In this document: positions 7,890 through 13,723 of the stretch, piece after piece | How the letters are laid out: each line of letters opens with the position of its first letter | How positions within the stretch are numbered: the first letter of the stretch is position 1 | Program-made: the position numbers and the translations under genes | From: a virus | IMG/VR virus record: IMGVR_UViG_3300030380_005539 | Span: 1,056 to 55,485 of that record | Direction: 5' to 3' (one strand) | DNA: 54,430 nt | Notes under the pieces: model-generated | Seen by the model: the letters and a program-made list of their open reading frames with translations, nothing else | Told to the model about the DNA's origin: nothing | Database searches by the model: none

Positions 7890-8009
7890 ATGAAAACAAG
7901 AAGAGGTTCTATTAGACTGACTGAACAAGACTTAGTAAAGTTGGTTAAGGATTTAAATGTTAAAACAAAGACTTCAAAATCTAAAGTTTTAGCAACAAGT
8001 TCAAAATAA
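7890..8009 (+). CDS. Tag-bearing microprotein of 39 residues
   Basis: The frame reads MKTRRGSIRLTEQDLVKLVK and then a basic tail rich in Lys, Thr and Ser, ending at TAA 8007-8009. Residues 8-20 are the core of the long tag (RLTEQDLVKLVK), so the product is almost nothing but the tag plus about 19 residues. It has its own ATATTTAT element 38 bases upstream. Reality is supported by the tag match and promoter spacing. It could be a packaged basic peptide, or a remnant of a larger tagged gene. Confidence 0.7.
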   Translation: MKTRRGSIRLTEQDLVKLVKDLNVKTKTSKSKVLATSSK

Positions 8010-8080
8010 AAGATTATATCATATAATCAACAATATTCACTTTATTACTAAAAGTACGCAAAATTTTATCCACTTAACTC

Positions 8081-8088
8081 ATATTTAT
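8081..8088 (+). promoter_or_regulatory. Candidate late promoter, ATATTTAT
   Basis: CATATTTATATTATATG places the element only five bases before the ATG at 8094, so a transcript started from it would be nearly leaderless. Confidence 0.5.
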
Positions 8089-8093
8089 ATTAT

Positions 8094-8963
8094 ATGAAAT
8101 CACTCATCAGAAAAATACTTAAAGAAGAAACACAACAAAGATCACTAAAGGATGTAATTTTTGATGATTTAGTTAATACATTTAACGAAGAAGTATTAAT
8201 TTATGATTGGGGACCAGAATATTATAACTGTATAAAGGCAATTAAGAATATTATTAATAATGCAGCCATACCACATATTGAGGATGTTTATAGTTTAGAC
8301 TATTTTGAAAACGAAGATTTAATTAAACCTATTTTAGATAAATTTGTTAGATATTTGTATAACGATGATTATCCAATGGTTGGGGACACCATTGAAATGA
8401 TTGAAATGGAGGGAGAAGATCCAAACCCGATACTACCGGGAACAAAGGGTGTAGTAACTAGAATAGACTCACAAGTTATTTCAGGTATACCTGAAGAACA
8501 TTTATGGATTAATTGGGAAAATGGTAGAACTTTAAAAGTTTTATTACCACATGATAAAATTAAAATAATCAAAAGAGGTGAAAGCAGTAGAGGTGTTATT
8601 GGACGATTAGAGTTAACGGAAGATAAAATAGATGATTTTGTTGATTTTGTAAGTGGTGATTTAGAATTAGATGATAACTTTACCGTAGATATTACAAATG
8701 ATTCTGACGATGTAGAAACATTGGCAAGTTACGATATTAACAATAATGAAGTAACAGTATTAGGTAAAGATAGAGCTTTACCAGATATCATTCGTTCTGT
8801 TGCACATGAATTAGTTCACCATAAACAAAATGAGAGAGGTGAATTAACAGGTAGAAAAGAAGAAGGTGAAGATGGTTCACCGTGGGAAGATGAAGCAAAT
8901 GCAAAAGCCGGAGAACTTGTTCGTAAATATGGTAGAGAGAATCCTGAAATTTATGAAACGTAA
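8094..8963 (+). CDS. Tagged zinc metallopeptidase-like protein with DUF4314-like domain
   Basis: A 289-residue protein in three parts. Residues 1-12 are the short tag MKSLIRKILKEE. Residues about 95-160 (MVGDTIEMIEMEGEDP, PGTKGVVTRID, INWENGRTLKVL) look like the SH3-like DUF4314 domain. The C-terminal domain carries HELVHH at 238-243 (HExxH) and, 25 residues on, WEDEANAKAGELV, where Glu267 is a likely third zinc ligand. This is the gluzincin-like arrangement seen in small phage and bacterial metallopeptidases. Substrate unknown. The tag suggests it is carried in the head and delivered at infection. It converges on the DUF192 gene with a 13-base overlap. Confidence 0.85.
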   Translation: MKSLIRKILKEETQQRSLKDVIFDDLVNTFNEEVLIYDWGPEYYNCIKAIKNIINNAAIPHIEDVYSLDYFENEDLIKPILDKFVRYLYNDDYPMVGDTIEMIEMEGEDPNPILPGTKGVVTRIDSQVISGIPEEHLWINWENGRTLKVLLPHDKIKIIKRGESSRGVIGRLELTEDKIDDFVDFVSGDLELDDNFTVDITNDSDDVETLASYDINNNEVTVLGKDRALPDIIRSVAHELVHHKQNERGELTGRKEEGEDGSPWEDEANAKAGELVRKYGRENPEIYET

Positions 8964-9355
8964 ATAACGTCTCCTTTATTTATATTATTTTTATCACAAA
9001 AACCACCATTAACTTCTATGTTATATTTTGACCCATCTGGTGGATATACGTTGTCACCATCAGGTTCTGCAGTAACAATGTCTAAAATAGTACCATTACT
9101 ATCACAAAAAATCATATCTAATGGAAATTTTACATTTTGCATATGGTAATATGTAGGTGACATTTCATCGAATAATATACCACAGTTTTCACACATAGAA
9201 TCCATACCTAAAACACCTGTCATTTTTTCATTCGTAGTTTTAGCATATTCGCAATCTACCCCAATTTCATTGTCATCACCATTTTTAATAATTATACTTT
9301 TTCTATTGGGAAAAGGATGTTTAACGATTTCATTTAAAATATTAATAAATTTCAT
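8951..9355 (-). CDS. DUF192 family protein
   Basis: A 134-residue protein matching the DUF192 pattern throughout: KTTNEKMTGVLGMDSM, then GILFDEMSPTYYHMQNVKFPLDMIF, then DSNGTILDI and IEVNGGFCDKNNINKGDVIYV. DUF192 proteins are small, usually exported or soluble beta proteins of unclear function that occur in many phages. No signal peptide here. The first 20 residues (MKFINILNEIVKHPF) contain Leu-Asn-Glu and could be a weak tag. An ATATTTAT element sits four bases upstream, so late expression is likely. Confidence 0.85.
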   Translation of the reverse strand: MKFINILNEIVKHPFPNRKSIIIKNGDDNEIGVDCEYAKTTNEKMTGVLGMDSMCENCGILFDEMSPTYYHMQNVKFPLDMIFCDSNGTILDIVTAEPDGDNVYPPDGSKYNIEVNGGFCDKNNINKGDVIYVS

Positions 9356-9359
9356 ATTA

Positions 9360-9367
9360 ATAAATAT
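9360..9367 (-). promoter_or_regulatory. Candidate late promoter, ATATTTAT
   Basis: On the minus strand CAAATATTTATTAATATG; the element ends four bases before the ATG at 9355. It shares the CAAATATTTAT composite with the divergent host-type promoter. Confidence 0.55.
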
Positions 9368-9398
9368 TTGACATTTTAATAAAAGTAACTTATATTTA
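9367..9398 (+). promoter_or_regulatory. Host-type promoter TTTG-N20-TATATTTA
   Basis: TTTG (9367-9370) and TATATTTA (9391-9398) are 20 bases apart; only the last base departs from TAnnTTTG. It precedes the three small genes from 9419 to 10015. Confidence 0.65.
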
Positions 9399-9418
9399 GT
9401 TAATAAAATTTAATAATT

Positions 9419-9598
9419 ATGCCTAAAAGTAAACATAGAAAAAATCAAAAACAAAAATCTAGAGCTAGAACTGAACGATTAAATGCTCAGAAAAGAACAT
9501 TTAATAAAAAAATGCAAGAAGAGTTTAAAAAGTATATGGAGGAAATGGAAAATAAAAAGTCTGATACGGAAGAAAGTGACTTAACACAAAATTCTTAG
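9419..9598 (+). CDS. Small highly basic protein, early operon
   Basis: A 59-residue frame from the ATG at 9419 to TAG at 9596-9598. The first half is very basic (MPKSKHRKNQKQKSRARTER), the second acidic (EEMENKKSDTEESDL). The start sits 20 bases after a host-type -7 element, which supports it as the first gene of an operon with 9602 and 9815. The composition suggests nucleic-acid or ribosome binding, but no family is recognised. Confidence 0.7.
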   Translation: MPKSKHRKNQKQKSRARTERLNAQKRTFNKKMQEEFKKYMEEMENKKSDTEESDLTQNS

Positions 9599-9601
9599 AA
9601 A

Positions 9602-9805
9602 ATGAAGCATAGTTATATGATAAAAAAAACACTATTAGATAAAAACGTAAATAAAATACAACATGTTTTTATGACTGATGGTAGTAGTCAAGTATTAGAA
9701 ATGTCTGATGAAAAAATGGCAACACATTTTGTAGAAGTTATGAATAACAATACTGATAGTGGATGTGTATATGAAGTAATAACAGTAAAAAATAAAAAAA
9801 AATAA
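9602..9805 (+). CDS. Small unrecognised protein, early operon
   Basis: A 67-residue protein three bases after the previous stop. It starts MKHSYMIKKTLLDKNVNK, has a likely beta-alpha-beta core (HVFMTDGSSQVLEMSDEKMATHFVEVMN) and a basic end. No tag, no membrane segment. Second of three co-directional small genes behind one host-type promoter. Function unknown. Confidence 0.75.
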   Translation: MKHSYMIKKTLLDKNVNKIQHVFMTDGSSQVLEMSDEKMATHFVEVMNNNTDSGCVYEVITVKNKKK

Positions 9806-9814
9806 AAAAATATT

Positions 9815-10015
9815 ATGAATAACGAAGAAAAAGCACAAATTTATCACAGTTTATTATTACAACATGATAAATTAGACGGACAAGTAGCCGATATTAAGGC
9901 AGAAGCTGCAGGAATGACATTAAATGATGAACAAAAAAAGAGGTTAAACGAGTTAGAAATTAAAAAATCTCAGATTGTAGAGAAAGCACAAAGTTTATTC
10001 CACACTTATAAATAA
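9815..10015 (+). CDS. Small helical protein, early operon
   Basis: A 66-residue helical protein (MNNEEKAQIYHSLLLQHDKL, then DEQKKRLNELEIKKSQIVEK), probably a two-helix hairpin or coiled coil. Third gene of the 9419-10015 unit. It meets the HNH gene tail to tail, eight bases apart, with no strong hairpin in between. Function unknown. Confidence 0.75.
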   Translation: MNNEEKAQIYHSLLLQHDKLDGQVADIKAEAAGMTLNDEQKKRLNELEIKKSQIVEKAQSLFHTYK

Positions 10016-10023
10016 TAATATTT

Positions 10024-10446
10024 TTATTTTAACCTTTTTAACCTTCGTAAAGCGTTTCGTGACTCATTTGTTAGTGAAGAACCCTTACGAAGGTTCTCTT
10101 TGTATGGTATAAAACGTAAATTCTTTATGTTTCCTATCTTTTTAGGTGGTATTTTGTTGTGAAAACCCATTGCAATTGGGTAAATATGATCTAAATGATG
10201 GTTTTTCCACCCTCTTTTATCAGAATTCTCCAAAATTTGTAATGGTTGTTCTTCAGTAACCTCCCAAACCATTGCATAATACAATTTTTTATCTAAATTC
10301 TTAATACTTTTAATTTTCTGTTTAATTTTTGGGTATTTTTTGGTGATTTTTCGTATTTTGTACCTAATTTTATCTATTTTAGGTTTTTTATTCAATTTAT
10401 CACTTAAAATACTTTTATTTTTTTGTTTTTTTAACGATCTTTTCAT
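10024..10446 (-). CDS. HNH endonuclease
   Basis: A 140-residue protein with a very basic N-terminal half (about residues 1-55) and a C-terminal HNH fold. The motif reads HHLDHIYPI at 83-91, GNIKNLRFIPYKENLRKG at 105-122: His83/His84 and Asp86-His87 for metal and base, and Asn118 as the last ligand, which is the usual HxxDH...N...N order. HNH nucleases in phages act in packaging, homing or host DNA breakdown; position does not decide which. It shares a symmetric promoter with the gene at 10459. Confidence 0.85.
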   Translation of the reverse strand: MKRSLKKQKNKSILSDKLNKKPKIDKIRYKIRKITKKYPKIKQKIKSIKNLDKKLYYAMVWEVTEEQPLQILENSDKRGWKNHHLDHIYPIAMGFHNKIPPKKIGNIKNLRFIPYKENLRKGSSLTNESRNALRRLKRLK

Positions 10447-10461
10447 ATATTTATAAATATG
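10444..10461. promoter_or_regulatory. Bidirectional late promoter spanning both start codons
   Basis: CATATATTTATAAATATG contains ATATTTAT in both directions (10447-10454 on plus, 10460-10453 on minus). The minus-strand ATG (10446-10444) and the plus-strand ATG (10459-10461) are its two ends, only 12 bases apart. Confidence 0.55.
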
Positions 10462-11043
10462 AAAATTATTATTACAGAAAATCAGTTAAAAAAAGTAATT
10501 TTATCTGAAGGCGAGCAAGATTGGGAAAAGAAAGTAAAAGAATTTAAAAAAAGTGTCTCTGAAATAGCCAAAAAGGTGGACAATATAGGTTTAGGTAGTC
10601 CTATTGCCACTTTTTTAACCAGAATTGCAGCAACTGAGTCATGTTATGGATTAAATAAGACTAATGGTAAAAATAACGTATTTCAAGTAGATGATATTGC
10701 GTTTGATGATACTCAAGACATTAAATCACATCCCGGACTGAAGGAAAAGTTCAAAATAATAAAAGACAAAACAGGTATTAATTGGTCTGGAGAAACTTAC
10801 ACTAATATTAGGGGTGATAAGTTTAAGAATGGGATTGCCGCTAGATTATTATTGGGTAATAAACCTGGTAAGATACCCACAGATTTGAATGGACAAGCTA
10901 AATATTGGAAAAAATATTATAATACTGGATCTGGTGAAGGTGGTGAACAAGATTTTATCGATAAGAATGAAGGAGACGGTTTAGAGCACTGTATTTATTA
11001 TGGTAAAAAAGAAATAGATAAAAATAAAAAGAAAGATGGGTAG
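10459..11043 (+). CDS. Tagged lysozyme/transglycosylase-like protein
   Basis: A 194-residue protein. The tag MKIIITENQLKKVILSEGE ends in Leu-Ser-Glu. The body carries LTRIAATESCYGLNK (Glu60) followed by NVFQVDDIAF at 73-82, the Glu-Ser...Phe-Gln-Val order of lysozyme-fold transglycosylases, where the Glu is the general acid. Later parts (NGIAARLLLGNKPG and KYWKKYYNTGSGEG) fit the helical second lobe. It would cut peptidoglycan. With the tag it may enter with the DNA rather than act in lysis. The fold call is by motif only. Confidence 0.7.
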   Translation: MKIIITENQLKKVILSEGEQDWEKKVKEFKKSVSEIAKKVDNIGLGSPIATFLTRIAATESCYGLNKTNGKNNVFQVDDIAFDDTQDIKSHPGLKEKFKIIKDKTGINWSGETYTNIRGDKFKNGIAARLLLGNKPGKIPTDLNGQAKYWKKYYNTGSGEGGEQDFIDKNEGDGLEHCIYYGKKEIDKNKKKDG

Positions 11044-11293
11044 GGAACTTAATTTTTCATATAAGTCACACATATTAAAAAAAACAAATAAATCAAATAT
11101 GGACGTTAGACGTAGGTGGGTGACATATGAAAAAATTTTAGATGAGATGGCTCTACTTGGTGAGTTTAAAAAAATAGACGAAATTAAATATAGGATTACT
11201 GATGGTGAAAATGATAAAAAAGTTTTTACAGAAGTATTAGATAAAATAAAAGATAAGGGTGTTAGACTAAATTTATTAACAAATTCAATTTAA
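11036..11293 (+). CDS. Small unrecognised basic protein
   Basis: An 85-residue protein whose start overlaps the end of the lysozyme-like gene by eight bases, so they are co-expressed. It reads MGRELNFSYKSHILKKTNKS and then a helical Lys/Glu-rich body (YEKILDEMALLGEFKKIDEI). No tag. It could be a partner of the upstream enzyme, but nothing in its sequence shows this. Confidence 0.7.
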   Translation: MGRELNFSYKSHILKKTNKSNMDVRRRWVTYEKILDEMALLGEFKKIDEIKYRITDGENDKKVFTEVLDKIKDKGVRLNLLTNSI

Positions 11294-11296
11294 GAC

Positions 11297-11304
11297 ATAT
11301 TTAT
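11297..11304 (+). promoter_or_regulatory. Candidate late promoter, ATATTTAT
   Basis: CATATTTATAAAGAAAA lies 19 bases before the ATG at 11324, right after the stop of the preceding gene. Confidence 0.55.
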
Positions 11305-11323
11305 AAAGAAAAAGAAAGATAAA

Positions 11324-12946
11324 ATGAAATACGTAATCAGTGAAAATCAGTACACTATTCTACTTAGAGAAGATAGAGTAGACTTTTTAAGAAATCAGTT
11401 TGTAATTGATCCAAAATTATTGGATAAAGCTACTGATGGAGAGAATGAAGAAGAAGAATTTGAAGATGGTGATAGACCAGCCGGAGGTATGAGGAAATCT
11501 AAAGAAAAGATAGAACCAATACAAGGTCATGATGGTGTAGATATTGCATATATAGTAACCAATAAAAAAGGTAAAAGTAAAGTAGTTTTAACTGATGAGA
11601 TCTTTACTGATATTGTAGATGCTGATCCAACTAGAAAAAAAGAATTCGTACAATGGATGGTTACCGTATTTATGAGACATTTAAAAGATGGAGATGTTGA
11701 TCAAGCAATTAGATTTTTAACTGAAGATTTACCTGAAGCAAATGAATACTTAGAGGTATTCGATAAAGTAAGGAAGAAAAAAGTATTTAAAACAGGTGCA
11801 CCTAACAGACCAAATGCACCAGAAAACGTAAGTGATATTACACAATATAACGATTTAGCTCACCTATACTCAATAGTAAGTCCATTTATTGGTTCTGATG
11901 AGGAAGATGGTGGTTTATGGGGTAAATTAAAGAAATTTATAGATTTAGGACATGCTAAGTTAGCATATAGAGATAATGAAGTATTAGTTTACACACCTCA
12001 AACGATTGAATCAAGTTGTGAACCATTAGGTAATTTAGCATCTTGGTGTACTAGAAGAGAAGGAAATAGTTATTTTGATTCATATAGAAGAAATAACCCA
12101 AAACCTGATGGTAGTTTATCTGATTACTATGTAGTAATGCCTAAGAAGTTATTTGATGGTGATGATGAAGAATTGTATCCGTTACAATTCCATTTTGAAT
12201 CTGGACAATTACACGATAAAAATAATAGAAGTATTGAAAGGGGTGAATTACCTAATGTATTATCTAAATTTGGTGGACTAACTGATTTCTTTAAAAAGGA
12301 ATTAGGGGCATTAGCAACTGGTGACATTAGAAATGGTTCTGGTTTAATGGATAGTAAGTATTTAAATTATTTAACTAAGTTTGGTGGTAACGTTAAAGAT
12401 GTTATCGATGATGATGTATGGGAGGCAGGTGTTCAGTCAATACGTAGATTGGCTAGTGAACAACAAGGGGCACTACAAAACAACAAATATTTAAAGTGGT
12501 TGATGGAAAACACTGAAGGAGTTGTTATAACTGATTATTTAGATAGAAGTATGCAAGTATTAGATTTTAGTGATATGCAATTAACACAATTACCTGATTT
12601 ATCTGAATTTACAGAATGTAATAGGATAACTGCAAATAATTGTGGTTTAACAAGTTTACCACCTATAGATCAACTACCAAAAGGATTAGAAATTTTTACT
12701 ATAGTCGGTAACCAACTACCGGAATTTCCATTACAAGGTTATGAGATACTTACTACGTTATTTGTTGTAAATGCAGGTAAGAATCCATGGAGAAGAATTA
12801 ATGTTGATATCTTAGAACAACTATTTCAAGAAAAATTAGCTAGAGTAGTATTGGATGTTGATGTAAACAACTTAGAGCCTGACAATAGAGAAGCTTACGA
12901 AAATATGTTGACAAATAGTAGGGCTAACGGATACATGTTACAATAA
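11324..12946 (+). CDS. Tagged LRR protein with WCT-type phage domain
   Basis: A 540-residue protein. The tag is MKYVISENQYTILLRED. Residues about 190-330 hold a conserved-looking block, ESSCEPLGNLASWCTRREG with YFDSYRRNN and YYVVMPKKLF. I have seen the WCT...YF.Y...LY pattern in other phage proteins but cannot name a Pfam entry. The last part is a short leucine-rich repeat array (LDFSDMQLTQLPDLSEF, NCGLTSLPPIDQLPKGL, VGNQLPEFPL), four or so units, likely a binding surface. No catalytic residues are obvious. A tagged protein with an LRR suggests a host-interacting cargo. Own ATATTTAT element. Confidence 0.8.
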   Translation: MKYVISENQYTILLREDRVDFLRNQFVIDPKLLDKATDGENEEEEFEDGDRPAGGMRKSKEKIEPIQGHDGVDIAYIVTNKKGKSKVVLTDEIFTDIVDADPTRKKEFVQWMVTVFMRHLKDGDVDQAIRFLTEDLPEANEYLEVFDKVRKKKVFKTGAPNRPNAPENVSDITQYNDLAHLYSIVSPFIGSDEEDGGLWGKLKKFIDLGHAKLAYRDNEVLVYTPQTIESSCEPLGNLASWCTRREGNSYFDSYRRNNPKPDGSLSDYYVVMPKKLFDGDDEELYPLQFHFESGQLHDKNNRSIERGELPNVLSKFGGLTDFFKKELGALATGDIRNGSGLMDSKYLNYLTKFGGNVKDVIDDDVWEAGVQSIRRLASEQQGALQNNKYLKWLMENTEGVVITDYLDRSMQVLDFSDMQLTQLPDLSEFTECNRITANNCGLTSLPPIDQLPKGLEIFTIVGNQLPEFPLQGYEILTTLFVVNAGKNPWRRINVDILEQLFQEKLARVVLDVDVNNLEPDNREAYENMLTNSRANGYMLQ

Positions 12947-12971
12947 TTTGTTTATTATATTATTTTTCATT

Positions 12972-12979
12972 ATATTTAT
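12972..12979 (+). promoter_or_regulatory. Candidate late promoter, ATATTTAT
   Basis: TATATTTATATAAAAATG lies 11 bases before the ATG of the small gene at 12991. Confidence 0.5.
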
Positions 12980-12990
12980 ATAAAAATGAT

Positions 12991-13146
12991 ATGGGAAATT
13001 ATATATTAACGCACAAAACCACAAAAGAGGTCTTATCAAAACATAGGTCACATAGTCTATCGTTAGCGATTTCTTATTTCGCAAAAATTAAAAACATCAG
13101 TGAATCAGATTTACTTAAAATCTATGATGTTTTAAAATCTAAGTAA
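12991..13146 (+). CDS. Small unrecognised protein of 51 residues
   Basis: A complete frame from the ATG at 12991 to TAA at 13144-13146, starting MGNYILTHKTTKEVLSKHRS and ending LLKIYDVLKSK. The product is basic, probably helical (SLSLAISYFAKIKN), and carries ISESDLLKIYDVL near the end, loosely like the tag core. It has an ATATTTAT element and fills the space between two larger genes, which supports it. No family recognised. Confidence 0.6.
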   Translation: MGNYILTHKTTKEVLSKHRSHSLSLAISYFAKIKNISESDLLKIYDVLKSK

Positions 13147-13172
13147 ATTTTATTTTTTTTTAAGATTTCAAT

Positions 13173-13180
13173 ATATTTAT
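13173..13180 (+). promoter_or_regulatory. Candidate late promoter, ATATTTAT
   Basis: TATATTTATAGTATA lies 36 bases before the ATG at 13217. Confidence 0.5.
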
Positions 13181-13216
13181 AGTATATAATAACATATATT
13201 GTAAAAATATTAAGAC

Positions 13217-13588
13217 ATGGCAAATAAAAAAACAGTAAGATTAACAGAATCTGAAATGGTTACTTTAATCGAAAATATTGTAAATCAAGTTAAATCTGAA
13301 AAGAAAAGAAAAATTAACGAATCTCGCAAACCTAATTTACTTAGGGAGAGACAATACAGACTTTTAATGGAGTCTGCAAATGCTGAATTAGAAGCAGATT
13401 TAGAATCTGTAGAAGGAGATCCAGAAAAAGAAGAAAAATTACTCGATAAAATAGAAAATTTTATAGAACAAAAAAAATGTGATATAAAAAGTTTCTCTAG
13501 AAAAATGAAAATGAAAATTAAAAGATTATTTAGAAAATCTAAAAGAAAAGGAAGAAAAAATTTATCTATACTATGTCCAAAATGGTAA
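13217..13588 (+). CDS. Tagged small basic protein
   Basis: A 123-residue protein opening MANKKTVRLTESEMVTLIEN, the long tag core. Two further possible cut sites follow (LLRER at about 55, LLMES at about 63). The middle is acidic (AELEADLESVEGDPEKEEK). The end is extremely basic (KMKMKIKRLFRKSKRKGRK), which suggests binding to DNA in the head. The stop is 14 bases before the decayed frame at 13602. Internal virion protein is inferred from tag and charge. Confidence 0.75.
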   Translation: MANKKTVRLTESEMVTLIENIVNQVKSEKKRKINESRKPNLLRERQYRLLMESANAELEADLESVEGDPEKEEKLLDKIENFIEQKKCDIKSFSRKMKMKIKRLFRKSKRKGRKNLSILCPKW

Positions 13589-13601
13589 AAAAATAGTAAC
13601 T

Positions 13602-13692
13602 ATGGAAAATTTAAACGAACAAAAAAAAAAGAACTACCAAACACGGTATGAAAAATAGGTGGTTTGATGGTAATTCAAGAAATAGAGGTTAG
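13602..13692 (+). pseudogene. Frameshifted remnant related to the 3' end of the gene at 13724
   Basis: An ATG at 13602 opens MENLNEQKKK and stops at 13656-13658. After the run of ten A at 13621-13630, the next frame reads RTTKHGMKNRWFDG and on to a stop at 13690-13692. This matches the C-terminus of the gene at 13724 (RTTKHGMKKRWFDG). One base too many or too few in the A run would join the two into a short protein. It is either a decayed duplicate, a slippage site or an assembly error. Confidence 0.6.
13631..13672 (+). repeat. 42-bp direct repeat, copy 1
   Basis: Matches 15339-15380 at 41 of 42 positions (T for A at one base). The second copy encodes the last part of the protein from 13724; this copy is in the frameshifted remnant. 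The pair could recombine and delete the gene between. Confidence 0.85.
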
Positions 13693-13702
13693 TAAATAAA
13701 TT

Positions 13703-13710
13703 ATACTTAT
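13703..13710 (+). promoter_or_regulatory. Possible late promoter, variant ATACTTAT
   Basis: TTATACTTATAAAA differs from ATATTTAT by one base and lies 13 bases before the ATG at 13724. Confidence 0.35.
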
Positions 13711-13723
13711 AAAAAAAATATAT

